The notes under the pieces: model-generated | Told to the model about the DNA's origin: nothing | The model's database searches: none | Seen by the model: the letters and a program-made list of their open reading frames with translations, nothing else | Shown: positions 45,069-54,676 of the stretch, one piece after another | Layout of the letters: every line of letters starts with the position of its first letter | Numbering within the stretch: the first letter of the stretch is position 1 | Assembly (NCBI GenBank): GCA_046483285.1 | Contig: JAWODN010000119.1 | Span: 1-64,000, forward strand | Direction of reading: 5' to 3' | From: CAYRTV01 sp046483285 | GTDB taxonomy: Bacteria > Acidobacteriota > Aminicenantia > Aminicenantales > Aminicenantaceae | Length of the DNA: 64,000 bases | Translations under genes and position numbers: made by a program

Positions 45069-47909
45069 ATGTATACTGTATTGATTTTGATTTTACTGGG
45101 TTTATCCGGGTGGCTCATTTATCGCGGAGTTCAGAGAAAACACACCGGAAGAACTGTATTCGGGATAATCCTGGCTCTGTTTACTGTGGGGTTTTTCTGG
45201 TTTATGGATTTCTGGGGAGAAATGCTGTGGTTCGAGGCCCTGGGCTACAATCAGAGGTTCTGGATCGTGGTGCTCAGCCAAACCGCAGTGGCGCTGGCCG
45301 GAATTATACTCGGCGGTGTCATTGTATGGCTGCTCACCTTGAAAATCCCATCCGAAAAAAGATGGTTTAAGCTGGGAGCCCGTATCCTGGGAGCATTCAC
45401 CGGAGCTGCCTGGGCATTATCCAACTGGGAAGCTATTTTGCGTTTTTGGTTCCGGGTGGGATCGGAAACGACGGATCCGGTGTTGGGGAAAACTACCTCA
45501 TTCTATATGTTCAGCCTGCCTTTTTTCGACCGTTTTTATGAGCTTTTGCTGCTGCTGGCGCTGATAGGCATAGGCGCGGTTTTTGCGGCTGCTTTCCTGC
45601 GGTTTGAAGGGGAGCAGATTGATTTTAATCTGCCGCAGCTGACCTCCGGGTCCGGCAAAGCCATGGTCGAAAATTTTTTTCGGGGCGCTTCCGTGCTTTT
45701 GGTGGTGCTGGCATTCGGCAAATATTTAAGCCGGTTTCATTTGATGTATTCGGATTGGGGCGCGGTCACAGGCGCCGGCTGGACGGATGTTAATATCCGG
45801 TTACCCGGATATTTGGTTGCGGTTGCAGTTTCGATTTTACTGGCGGCCGGACTGCTTTTTCCGGCAGTCCGCACCAGGCTGGGAAAGCTTTTTTACCCCA
45901 AAAAATACGGCGGCCAAAAAGCTCCGCTTTACACATTTATATCCGCCGCAATTGTGCTGTTCGGGACTTGGTTTTTGGTCCTGACCGCGATACCCGGACT
46001 ATTCCAGTGGCTGCGGGTGGAGCCCAATGAAATCACTTTTGAAAAACCTTATATTCAAAACAACATTAAGCTTACCCGGGAGGGATTCGGTCTGCATTTA
46101 ATCGAAGAAAGGGAATTTCCGGTTGCGGAAACATTTACTCCTGAAATGGTGGATGAAAATCAAAGTATCTTCCAAAATATCCGGTTATGGGATTGGCGGG
46201 CTCTGGATGCGGTCTATAAACAATTTCAGGAAATCCGCTTGTATTATGAGTTCCAGGATGTGGATATCGACCGGTATACCTTTAACGGCCAATACCGCCA
46301 GGTTATGGTGTCCGCACGGGAAATGCAGTTTTCCAATCTTCCTTTGCAAAGCCAGACTTTTGTCAACCAGCGGTTTAAATATACCCACGGCAACGGCATC
46401 ACCCTGACCACAGTGCAGGAATTCACCCCCCAGGGTTTGCCCAATCTTCTGATTAAGGATATCCCGCCTCAAAGTGAATATCCGGAACTGAAAGTCGACC
46501 GTCCGCAAATTTATTATGGAGAATTGACCAACTATCATGTGATTTCCAACAGCGATGAAGAGGAATTTGATTATCCCAGCGGAGAAGAGAATGTTTATTC
46601 CCGGTATCAGGGAGAAGGCGGAGTCCGGATGTCCAATATCTGGCGAAAATTTCTTTTCGGGTGGAAATTCGACGGCACCCGGCTTTTTCTGTCCAGCTAT
46701 CCGAATCCGGACAGCCGGATCATGTTCCGCCGCCGGATTAAGGACCGGGTCCGGACTTTGGCGCCTTTTCTGCGTTTTGATGACGACCCGTATGTGGTTT
46801 TAGCAAACGGCAAACTCTATTGGATCATCGACGCCTATACCAGTTCCGCCTATTTTCCTTACAGCGAACCTTTTTCGTCGCAGGAAGTGATCGAGTATCA
46901 AGAAGGGAATATTTCCCGGACGTTGACGAACCAGATCGCAACCCGGCTGGACGGCGCCAATTATATCCGCAATGCCGTGAAAGTGGTGGTGGATGCCTAT
47001 GAAGGATCGGTTGATTTCTATATTTTTGATCCGGAAGATCCCATTATCCAAGTTTGGAGCCGGATTTTTCCGGATTTGTTTAAAAAAAAGGACGACATGC
47101 CGGAATCCCTCTTGCCGCATATCCGGTATCCCGCCGACCTGCTGCTGGTGCAGGGACGGGTCTTTTCAAAATATCATATGACGGACCCGGCCGTGTTTTA
47201 TAATCAGGAAGATTTATGGATCCGTGCGACCGAAAAGTATTATGATCAGGTCCAGCCGGTTGAACCCTATTATGTGATGTGGGAGCTGCCGGAAGAAGAC
47301 GAGCCCCAGTTTGTTCTGATTCTGCCCTTTACGCCTAAAAACCGGCAGGTGATGATCGGTTGGATAGCCGGAATGTGCGATCCGGAGAATTACGGACGTT
47401 TTCTGGCCTATAAATTTCCCAAAGAAAAGCGGGTGCTGGGTCCCCAGCAGGTGGAAACCAAAATAGATCAAGAACGCTTTTTATCCGGCCAATTAAGTCT
47501 CTGGAATCAGCGGGGATCCAGTGTCATCCGGGGTAACGTGCTGGCCATTCCAGTGGATAAAACCGTTATTTATGTTGAACCGATTTATCTGCAAGCTGAA
47601 ACCGCGGCCTATCCGGAACTCCGGCTGGTGGTGGTTATGCACGGCGATAATCTCAGCTATGCCGAGACCTTTGAAAAAGCCCTGCAAGGACTGTTTGATA
47701 AAACCATTCCCGAGCAGGCTTTGCCGCAGGAAGCACCTGCTGAAGCCGCAGCTCCCTTGGATACGCTGATTCAGGATGCCGACCGGGCCTTCAATGATTA
47801 TCTTCGCTTGCTCGGGGAAAAGCGTTTCGGAGAAGCCGGGCAAGCCTTGGATCGTCTGCAGAACGCACTGAACCGTCTGGTTGAGCAGTCCGGACAAAAC
47901 CGGCAATGA
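45069..47909 (+). CDS. UPF0182 family membrane protein
   Basis: 946 residues: about seven membrane helices in the first 320 residues (e.g. TVLILILLGLSGWLIYRGV), then a large, probably extracytoplasmic, soluble part with the family pattern RLWDWRALDAVYKQFQEIR, FYEFQDVDIDRY-like YEFQDVDIDRYTFNG, and a Gln/Ala-rich tail ending in a helix. Function is unknown for the whole family. AAGGAGAT precedes ATG. A copy of the 57-bp repeat lies just after the stop. Confidence 0.92.
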   Translation: MYTVLILILLGLSGWLIYRGVQRKHTGRTVFGIILALFTVGFFWFMDFWGEMLWFEALGYNQRFWIVVLSQTAVALAGIILGGVIVWLLTLKIPSEKRWFKLGARILGAFTGAAWALSNWEAILRFWFRVGSETTDPVLGKTTSFYMFSLPFFDRFYELLLLLALIGIGAVFAAAFLRFEGEQIDFNLPQLTSGSGKAMVENFFRGASVLLVVLAFGKYLSRFHLMYSDWGAVTGAGWTDVNIRLPGYLVAVAVSILLAAGLLFPAVRTRLGKLFYPKKYGGQKAPLYTFISAAIVLFGTWFLVLTAIPGLFQWLRVEPNEITFEKPYIQNNIKLTREGFGLHLIEEREFPVAETFTPEMVDENQSIFQNIRLWDWRALDAVYKQFQEIRLYYEFQDVDIDRYTFNGQYRQVMVSAREMQFSNLPLQSQTFVNQRFKYTHGNGITLTTVQEFTPQGLPNLLIKDIPPQSEYPELKVDRPQIYYGELTNYHVISNSDEEEFDYPSGEENVYSRYQGEGGVRMSNIWRKFLFGWKFDGTRLFLSSYPNPDSRIMFRRRIKDRVRTLAPFLRFDDDPYVVLANGKLYWIIDAYTSSAYFPYSEPFSSQEVIEYQEGNISRTLTNQIATRLDGANYIRNAVKVVVDAYEGSVDFYIFDPEDPIIQVWSRIFPDLFKKKDDMPESLLPHIRYPADLLLVQGRVFSKYHMTDPAVFYNQEDLWIRATEKYYDQVQPVEPYYVMWELPEEDEPQFVLILPFTPKNRQVMIGWIAGMCDPENYGRFLAYKFPKEKRVLGPQQVETKIDQERFLSGQLSLWNQRGSSVIRGNVLAIPVDKTVIYVEPIYLQAETAAYPELRLVVVMHGDNLSYAETFEKALQGLFDKTIPEQALPQEAPAEAAAPLDTLIQDADRAFNDYLRLLGEKRFGEAGQALDRLQNALNRLVEQSGQNRQ

Positions 47910-47920
47910 CCGGAGCCATC

Positions 47921-47977
47921 TAAGATCCTCACGGCCTGCTTCGCAGGCCTCAGGATGACAGCGGAGCTGTCATTTTC
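47921..47977. repeat. 57-bp repeat with two hairpins, copy 2
   Basis: Identical to 37886-37942. It sits 12 bp after the UPF0182 stop codon, where its hairpins could also serve as transcript ends. Followed by GAATAGATCAGG, related to the tail of copy 1. Confidence 0.85.
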
Positions 47978-48125
47978 GAACGAATAGATCAGGTAAACTA
48001 TCATCCACAGGTTTCCTGAAAAAATATAAAGACGAGGCAAGCATGAAGCACTCCATCCGCATACAGCGGCCTTTTTGCCCGGCCGGGCAACATAAGGATC
48101 CATAAACCGGCATCCGGAGGCTTTG

Positions 48126-49919
48126 ATGAATGACATTAAAGATTATTACCTGATCGGAGATCTGCAGACCGCAGCCCTGGTTTCCAAGAGGGCATCCATC
48201 GACTGGATGTGCCTGCCGCATTTTGATTCGCCGAGTCTTTTCGCCCGCCTGATTCATGAGGAGGGAGGTTGTTTCTCATTCATTGGGGATTATGAAGTTA
48301 TAGAAAAGGGTTACATGGGAGAGAATGCCACAGTCGAGTTTATGCTGAAAAAAAACGATACCCTAGTGCGGTTGCGGGATTTTATGGTTCCCCGGCCGGT
48401 GGAAGAATGCCGGGTGCATTTCCTTGTCCGCAGATTCAAAGCCCAAAAAAGGGATGCCCGGATACGGTTCCGGTTTGATCCCCGGCCGGATTACGGCCGG
48501 AAAAATATTTCTCTTGAGCATTCCGGCGGTTTTTTGCAGGCTGAGATGAACGGCAATGATCTGATTCTGCATTTTCCTCCTGATGCGGAGGCTGAACAGG
48601 AGAACAGCGGATATATAATTCAAGTCGATATAAAAGAGGGTGACAGCAGGGAACTTGTCATGGAATACCGGACACGGGAAAAATCAGATGTGGTTATCGA
48701 TGATTATGAGTCCTTCACGAATGACTTTTGGAAAAAATGGATCGCACAGGGAAAATATTTCGATTTTTGCCGGCGGCAGATGACCCGGTCCGCCATAACC
48801 CTTAAACTGCTGCAGTATTACCCCACAGGCGCCCTGATTGCGGCACCCACAACCTCACTGCCCGAAGAATTGGGGGGTGTCCGGAACTGGGATTATAGGT
48901 ATGTTTGGGTTCGGGATGCCACTTTCACATTATATGCCTTTTTCATTTTGGGATATAAAGAGGAAGCGGTACGTTTTTTTCAGTTCATAAAAAATATCAG
49001 CCGGGGCTGTCCCCGGTGCAACGGGGAAATTCATTTGATGTACAGCATTACCGGCGGCCATGTGCCCAAGGAGCAAACTTTGGGTCATTTATCCGGATAC
49101 CGGAATTCATCCCCGGTCAGGATTGGAAACGATGCCTCCGGACAGATGCAGTTGGATATTTACGGTTCTCTGGTCGACGCTTATTATTTCATGTGGACCC
49201 GGGGCATGGACATGACCTCTGATACGAAAGAGATTATTGTTTCCCTGGTGAAAAGCATCCGGGACAACTGGCGGAAAGAGGACAACAGCATGTGGGAAAT
49301 CCGGCAGAATAAGCGGCAGTATATCTACGGTAAGGTGATGTGCTGGGTTGGAATGAACCGGGCGGTCCGGATGTGTGACGCCATGGATATTGACTCCCGG
49401 ACCAAACAGCAATGGGCAGATTCGGCTGAAGAGATAAAGACCTGGATCTGGGAGCATGGCTATCGCGAGGATTTAGGCACCTTTGTGCAGTATCCGGAGA
49501 CCCGGCATCAGGATGCCACCAATTTCCTGTTTGTTCTGCTTCAGTTTCTTGACCGCCGCGAGGAGCGGACCCGCCGGATTGTGGACCATACCCGCAACGA
49601 GCTGGAGCATGACCGTATCTTTGTCTACCGGTATCTGTCCGAAGACGGCCTGTCCGGAAATGAAGGGGCTTTTGTGCTCTGCTCCTACTGGCAGATAGCG
49701 GCTCTGGCCGCGGTCGAAGAGATTCAGGAAGGGACCAGCCGGTTTTTTGAAATGGAAAACTATATGGGCAAGTCCCGTCTTTTGGCCGAAGAGATCGATC
49801 CTGAAACCCGGGAATATTTAGGGAATTACCCCCAGTCCTTTTCCCACATGGGGCTGATTCTGGCGGCCCGGTATTTGAAGAAGTACCATGATAAAACCGG
49901 CGAAGGCACCCTGGAATAA
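48126..49919 (+). CDS. Glycoside hydrolase family 15 protein (glucoamylase/trehalase-like)
   Basis: 597 residues. N-terminal beta-sandwich (about 1-210, beginning YYLIGDLQTAALVSKRASID) and a C-terminal (alpha/alpha)6 barrel with GGVRNWDYRYVWVRDATF, the GH15 hallmark, HLSGYRNSSPVRIGNDAS and a later catalytic region near FVQYPETRHQDATNFL. No signal peptide, so it acts in the cytoplasm, on glycogen-type dextrins or trehalose; the substrate cannot be fixed. GGAGG precedes the ATG at 48126. Confidence 0.9.
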   Translation: MNDIKDYYLIGDLQTAALVSKRASIDWMCLPHFDSPSLFARLIHEEGGCFSFIGDYEVIEKGYMGENATVEFMLKKNDTLVRLRDFMVPRPVEECRVHFLVRRFKAQKRDARIRFRFDPRPDYGRKNISLEHSGGFLQAEMNGNDLILHFPPDAEAEQENSGYIIQVDIKEGDSRELVMEYRTREKSDVVIDDYESFTNDFWKKWIAQGKYFDFCRRQMTRSAITLKLLQYYPTGALIAAPTTSLPEELGGVRNWDYRYVWVRDATFTLYAFFILGYKEEAVRFFQFIKNISRGCPRCNGEIHLMYSITGGHVPKEQTLGHLSGYRNSSPVRIGNDASGQMQLDIYGSLVDAYYFMWTRGMDMTSDTKEIIVSLVKSIRDNWRKEDNSMWEIRQNKRQYIYGKVMCWVGMNRAVRMCDAMDIDSRTKQQWADSAEEIKTWIWEHGYREDLGTFVQYPETRHQDATNFLFVLLQFLDRREERTRRIVDHTRNELEHDRIFVYRYLSEDGLSGNEGAFVLCSYWQIAALAAVEEIQEGTSRFFEMENYMGKSRLLAEEIDPETREYLGNYPQSFSHMGLILAARYLKKYHDKTGEGTLE

Positions 49920-49992
49920 GAATGTGAGCGGTAAAGTTATGATACGCCTCTGATTTTTTTTTATCTTTTCTTCTTTATGATAATATTTCCAT

Positions 49993-51174
49993 ATGCACAT
50001 TAATGCCATACTGGACATCGGGGTCATTCTTTTGGCCGCATCATTTGGGGCCGCCCTGATGAAATTCACTAAACTCCCTAGAATTACCTCCTACATTATA
50101 ATCGGGATCATCATCGGCCCATCCCTGGCCGGCCTCGTCTCCCCGGATTTGATGGACACATCCGATTTATTCACCAACCTTGCATTGAGTTTCATTGCCT
50201 TCGACTTGGGCAGAAAATTCTCCTTAGAACGAATTCGGGAAATCGGCAAAAATGTTATGGTAATAGCAGTCCTGCAGGTTATCGTCACATTGCTGGTGGT
50301 TGCCTTTTCAATTTATCTGCTCACAGCCCAGCCTTTTCACATCGCTGTCATTTACGGGGCCGTCGCCTGCGCCACCGCACCAGCATCCACCATCCTGGTG
50401 GCCAAACAGCTTAAAGCGGAAGGCAAATTCACGGATACTCTCCTGGGGGTGGTTGCTCTGGACGACGGCCTAAGCATCTTGGTATTCGCCCTGGTCTTTG
50501 CTGTGAGCGGAAGCATTGCCGGAACTCACACCGAAGCCAATCCCATCATTTCAGGGCTTATTCATGCCTTCATAGAAATATTCGGAGCCGCTGTCCTCGG
50601 TATAGTGCTGGGCTGGATCCTGTCCCATCTGCCAAAATTGATTGAAAAATCCGAAAACCTGATGATATATACTTTAGGCATTATTCTCTTTGGTGCCGGT
50701 CTTTGTATTCATTTTGATTTGTCGGTTCTATTAGCCAGTATGGCCTTAGGAATAACAGTGGAAAATTTGAGCGAATCAGACGTGAAATTTTTTCACGCGA
50801 TAGAAAAAATTGAATCCCCTTTTTATGTCCTGTTCTTTGTTCTGGCAGGCGCTCACCTTAAAATTGAAATGGTGACCGGGATTTCATTGATCGGGCTGAT
50901 ATATATCCTCTCTCGGACAGCGGGAAAAGTAGGCGGAGCATATGCCGGCGCTTTTTTAGTCAAAGCAGAAGCAGTTGTTAACAAATGGATGGGATTATCT
51001 CTGCTTCCTCAGGCCGGAGTGGCATTGGGATTCGCTCTGATCGTGAAATCCGCTTTTCCGGCCGGCGGACAGGAGATATTTTTTGTAATAACCGCCTCTA
51101 CGGTATTTTTTGAAATTATGGGGCCGATCATTACCAAGATTTCTCTTAATGCGGCTGGAGAGACAAATCAATAA
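49993..51174 (+). CDS. Cation:proton antiporter (CPA2 family)
   Basis: 393 residues, about 12 membrane helices. LALSFIAFDLGRKF, ACATAPASTILVAKQL (the crossing-helix region) and VVALDDGLSILVFAL with its Asp-Asp pair match CPA2 (KefB/NapA-like) transporters, with no regulatory RCK domain. Expected to exchange Na+ or K+ for protons. No Shine-Dalgarno sequence; a GATAAT box ends only 8 bp before ATG, which suggests a short or absent leader. With an N-ATPase nearby it fits ion homeostasis. Confidence 0.88.
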   Translation: MHINAILDIGVILLAASFGAALMKFTKLPRITSYIIIGIIIGPSLAGLVSPDLMDTSDLFTNLALSFIAFDLGRKFSLERIREIGKNVMVIAVLQVIVTLLVVAFSIYLLTAQPFHIAVIYGAVACATAPASTILVAKQLKAEGKFTDTLLGVVALDDGLSILVFALVFAVSGSIAGTHTEANPIISGLIHAFIEIFGAAVLGIVLGWILSHLPKLIEKSENLMIYTLGIILFGAGLCIHFDLSVLLASMALGITVENLSESDVKFFHAIEKIESPFYVLFFVLAGAHLKIEMVTGISLIGLIYILSRTAGKVGGAYAGAFLVKAEAVVNKWMGLSLLPQAGVALGFALIVKSAFPAGGQEIFFVITASTVFFEIMGPIITKISLNAAGETNQ

Positions 51175-51199
51175 ATCACTGGATTTTTTCTTCCCTCTT

Positions 51200-51375
51200 T
51201 TACTTGGCGGTGTATCCTTTGTCGATTACAAGTTCGCTTCCGGTTAAAAATTTGGCTTCATCCGAACCCAAATAAACCACACCGTAGGCGATATCTTCGG
51301 GTTCGCCCACATCTCCTATGGGATGGAGGTCTTCAAGATTCTTCCGGTAGCCTTCCTTATCCCCGGAGTCTTCGG
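51200..51375 (-). pseudogene. Short-chain dehydrogenase, C-terminal remnant
   Basis: The minus-strand frame reads HPIGDVGEPEDIAYGVVYL then GSDEAKFLTGSELVIDKGYT and stop at 51200: a good SDR C-terminus of about 58 residues with no N-terminal part (the Rossmann and catalytic Tyr/Lys sections are absent). It ends at the 3' end of the dehydratase gene, in a different frame, so it is a deletion remnant. Confidence 0.82.
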
Positions 51376-51378
51376 CCG

Positions 51379-52353
51379 TCAGGAGGTACAGAGAAGATGC
51401 CGCAATGTATCCAGGTTGAGTTTGGATCCGGTGATGATCAAAGCCCCGTTTTTTCCGTAAAACCGTTTTTTCTGCTGTTTGAGCGCAGCCACAGGAAGAG
51501 CAGCGGAGCCTTCCACCAGCATGTGCTGATGCTGCAGCAGCCAGAGGAGGGAAGACGCGATTTCTTCTTCTGAAACCAGGATGAAATCATCCACCCATTC
51601 CCGGCAGATATCAAACGTGAGGGAGCCTTCTTCGAGCCCTCCCGCTGTGCCGTCGGATAAAGTCGGTTTGGAGTGGTATTCCATGATCCGTCCCGCTTTT
51701 ACAGATTCATGCATGACCGGAGAATTTTCCGGCTGGACCCCGATCACCTCTATTCCGGGCCGGCGGTGCTTAAGAACCCCGGCCACTCCGGAGATAAGCC
51801 CGCCTCCGCCCACCGGAACCAATATGAAATCCAGCCGGCGGCTCTGTTTCAGAATTTCCAGGCCTGCCGTGGCCTGCCCGGCGATGATCAAAGGATCGTT
51901 ATACGGGGATATGAACACTCCGTTGCGCTCCGCCGCCGTCCGCCGCGCCTGATTTTCCGCTTTGACACAATCATCTCCATACATATGGATTTCCGGACGG
52001 TACATGCGCAGGGCATCCAGCTTGGCGGTGGAGGCGTATTCGGGAAGAAAAATTGTTCCTTTCAGGTTGAAAAGATGGAGGGCGTAAGCCACTGCGGCGC
52101 CGTGATTTCCGGATGAGGCGGTGAAGATTCCGGCGTTTTGTTCTTCCGGTCTCAGAGCCAGGATTTTATTTAAAGCTCCCCGGAGTTTAAAGGAACCGGT
52201 GATTTGCCAGTTTTCCAGTTTTAAAGAGATATCTCCACTGTTTTCCCGGCTGAGAAAAGGGGAGGGGTCCAAAGGGGTCTCGCGGATATAAGGACGGATT
52301 CGGTCCTCTGCGTTGACGGCTTCCTTAAATATGTTTTTGGGTTTGAAACTCAT
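51379..52353 (-). CDS. Threonine/serine dehydratase-like PLP enzyme
   Basis: 324 residues, the catalytic-domain-only type (like TdcB or serine racemase). The PLP lysine is in GSFKLRGALNKI, the phosphate cup is VGGGGLISG, and SSGNHGAAVAYA is the substrate loop. The end GSKLNLDTL departs from the more usual GGN. It may deaminate L- or D-Thr/Ser or related amino acids. It is the last gene of a racemase-permease-dehydratase operon and overlaps the permease by 4 bp. A 3'-end copy lies at 40442. Confidence 0.87.
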   Translation of the reverse strand: MSFKPKNIFKEAVNAEDRIRPYIRETPLDPSPFLSRENSGDISLKLENWQITGSFKLRGALNKILALRPEEQNAGIFTASSGNHGAAVAYALHLFNLKGTIFLPEYASTAKLDALRMYRPEIHMYGDDCVKAENQARRTAAERNGVFISPYNDPLIIAGQATAGLEILKQSRRLDFILVPVGGGGLISGVAGVLKHRRPGIEVIGVQPENSPVMHESVKAGRIMEYHSKPTLSDGTAGGLEEGSLTFDICREWVDDFILVSEEEIASSLLWLLQHQHMLVEGSAALPVAALKQQKKRFYGKNGALIITGSKLNLDTLRHLLCTS

Positions 52354-53792
52354 TCCATCTCTCCTTTACGAATAGACGAGGCCTTCTTTTTCCACCAAAA
52401 GTAAACCGGAACGCCGGCGGCCGTCAGGGCGATTCCTGACAGGGATTCCACGGGTTTTTCGATCAGGGTGTTGACTAAAATGCCGCCCGACGCCAGGATG
52501 AAAAGCCAAGGGACCACGGGATACCCCCAGGTTTTATAGGGCCTGGGCATATCGGGCCGTTTTTTCCGCAGACGGAATACCGCGGCGGCGGCGGCGATCC
52601 AGAAGGCGATGGACATGAACATGGCGAAGGTGAAGATTTGTTCGAACGTTCCGATAAGAGTCAAAACGGAAGCCCATACGGCCTGGAGAACGATGGCGGA
52701 GTCAGGGGTGTGATACCGGCGGTGCACCCGGCCGGCCCGTTTGAAAAACAAGCCGTCTTTTGCCATGGCGTAATAAACCCGGGGGCCCGCCAGAATGGAT
52801 CCGTTCAAGGACCCAAAGACGGAGACCACCACCAGCGCTGAGACAGCGGCTCCGTAAGAAACTCCGAAAAGCGATGTCACCGCGGTTTCGGCTATCCTGA
52901 CTTCCCCCATAAATTCAGGCAGGGGAACGGCTTTGAGGTAAACCAGGTTGGTTAATAGATAAAGGGCGGTGACGCCCAGGGTTCCTAAAATCAGAGCCCG
53001 GGGAAGGGTTCGGCCCGGATTTTTAATCTCACCGGCGACAAAATTAACATTATTCCATCCGTCAAAAGACCAGGCCACGGCGACCAAGGCCACTCCGAAG
53101 CCGATAAGAAGGCCGCTCCAGCTTAACCCGGCGGGGTTGAGATCCCAATTCACGGGTATTTTATTCCCCATGCTCAAGCCGAATACCACCACAGCCGAAA
53201 TGGTGCCGATTTTCAAAACGGTGAAAACATTTTGAACCGATTTTCCCAGGCGGACACCGAAAATATTGATCAAGGACAGCATCGCAATGACCGCCACCCC
53301 TACCAGTTGTCCGGCGGAGAGGGAATAGAAAAACGTCCCGCCGAAAAAGGGGATCCGTGCTGATACGATTATGTTTTGGATGGAAAAGGCGGGAAAAAAA
53401 ACCCCGAAATATTCGCCGAAAGCCAAAGCCAGCCCGGCGATGCCTCCGGTCATATAAACCAGAAACAGAATCCATCCAAACAGAAAACCGGCTAAAGCCC
53501 CATAAGCCTCGCGGAGATAGACGTATTGTCCGCCGGCTTGGGGCATCGCCGCGCCCAGCTCGCCGTAGGTTAAGGCGCCGGCCAGGGTTAAAAGCCCTCC
53601 CGCCAGCCAGGCCAGAAGCAAAAGCGGAGCCGAAGGGATGCTTTTCGCCATGATTCCGGAAGTGAGGAAAATCCCGGAGCCGATGATGATCCCCATCATG
53701 ATCATGGCGGAATCAAAAAGGCCGAGTTGACGGATCAGGCTTGATCCATGGGGCGGAGCGGGTGAATTTTCGGTCTTTTTTGGCGGTTTCAT
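52350..53792 (-). CDS. APC family amino-acid permease
   Basis: 480 residues, 12 membrane helices. First helix IMMGIIIGSGIFLTSGIMA has the unwound GSGIF of APC/LAT transporters; WSFDGWNNVNFVAGEIKNPGRTLPRAL is the diagnostic loop. Probably imports (or exchanges) an amino acid for the two enzymes of the same operon. Four-base overlaps on both sides. Confidence 0.92.
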   Translation of the reverse strand: MKPPKKTENSPAPPHGSSLIRQLGLFDSAMIMMGIIIGSGIFLTSGIMAKSIPSAPLLLLAWLAGGLLTLAGALTYGELGAAMPQAGGQYVYLREAYGALAGFLFGWILFLVYMTGGIAGLALAFGEYFGVFFPAFSIQNIIVSARIPFFGGTFFYSLSAGQLVGVAVIAMLSLINIFGVRLGKSVQNVFTVLKIGTISAVVVFGLSMGNKIPVNWDLNPAGLSWSGLLIGFGVALVAVAWSFDGWNNVNFVAGEIKNPGRTLPRALILGTLGVTALYLLTNLVYLKAVPLPEFMGEVRIAETAVTSLFGVSYGAAVSALVVVSVFGSLNGSILAGPRVYYAMAKDGLFFKRAGRVHRRYHTPDSAIVLQAVWASVLTLIGTFEQIFTFAMFMSIAFWIAAAAAVFRLRKKRPDMPRPYKTWGYPVVPWLFILASGGILVNTLIEKPVESLSGIALTAAGVPVYFWWKKKASSIRKGEME

Positions 53793-54481
53793 TCCAGGGC
53801 GAATTTGACGGCGGCCCGGGCATGCAGAGAGGTGGTGTCGTAGAGGGGGATGTCATAATCTTTCTGGTCGACCAGAAGAGGGATTTCCGTGCATCCCAGA
53901 ATAATTCCTTGAGCTCCGCGGGATTTTAAAGCGGTTATAATCGCATGGAATTGATCCCGGGAACGTTTCTTGATTTCCCCCAAACACAACTCCTGGTATA
54001 GAATTTTATGGATGATTTCCCTCTCCTCCTCGGGAGGAATCAACACATCGATGCCGTATTTGCCCGTCAAGCGGCCTTTGTAAAAATCCTGTTCCATGGT
54101 GAACCGGGTTCCCAGGAGACCGACCCGGCTGTTTCCCTCCTTTTGGACGGCTTCGGCGGTGACGTCACCGATATGAAGAAGGGGAATGCGGGTGTTTTCT
54201 GAAACGGCGTCCGCCATTTTATGCATGGTGTTGGTGCAGATAACCAGGAAATCCGCGCCGGCTTTTTCAACCTTTTGGGCAACGGCCACCAGGAAATCCG
54301 AGGCTTCCTTCCATTTATTCTGGTGCTGGAGCTGCTCAATGTCATGAAAATCCACCGAATACATCACACATTCGGCCGAATGAAATCCTCCCAGTTTGTT
54401 TTTGACCTCTTCGTTGATAATACGGTAATACTCCAGGGAAGACTCCCAGCTCATGCCTCCGATCAGACCGATATTTTTCAT
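53789..54481 (-). CDS. Aspartate/glutamate racemase family protein
   Basis: 230 residues. Starts KNIGLIGGMSWESSLEYYR. The two catalytic Cys are in VICTNTMHK and ILGCTEIPLLV, at the family positions. Cofactor-independent interconversion of L and D forms, most likely of aspartate, as in RacD/YgeA proteins. The AAGGAGG at the start is strong. It leads the racemase-permease-dehydratase operon. Confidence 0.9.
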   Translation of the reverse strand: MKNIGLIGGMSWESSLEYYRIINEEVKNKLGGFHSAECVMYSVDFHDIEQLQHQNKWKEASDFLVAVAQKVEKAGADFLVICTNTMHKMADAVSENTRIPLLHIGDVTAEAVQKEGNSRVGLLGTRFTMEQDFYKGRLTGKYGIDVLIPPEEEREIIHKILYQELCLGEIKKRSRDQFHAIITALKSRGAQGIILGCTEIPLLVDQKDYDIPLYDTTSLHARAAVKFALE

Positions 54482-54511
54482 GGCCGCCTCCTTTTGATTG
54501 TCTGAAAAAGG

Positions 54512-54540
54512 ATTACATCACAATCCGGAAAGGGTGTCAA
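54512..54540 (-). promoter_or_regulatory. Sigma-70 type promoter of the racemase operon
   Basis: Minus strand TTGACA (54535-54540) and TGTAAT (54512-54517) 17 bp apart; start near 54505, 24 nt before ATG 54481. Confidence 0.65.
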
Positions 54541-54676
54541 AGGCGATGCCTGCCGGGGGCGTGGTCCGCTTTTTCACGGTTATCAATCCGGGCAGGCGCA
54601 TAAACAAGAAACCCAGCCTTGGCGCCAAGCGGCTGAAGCCCGCTTCACCGCAAAGCGCCGCGTGACCGCCCGGCGG

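Noticed and set aside
54640..54665. AAGCGG...CCGCTT hairpin after the OmpA-family gene as terminator
   Set aside because: No T run follows in the direction of transcription.
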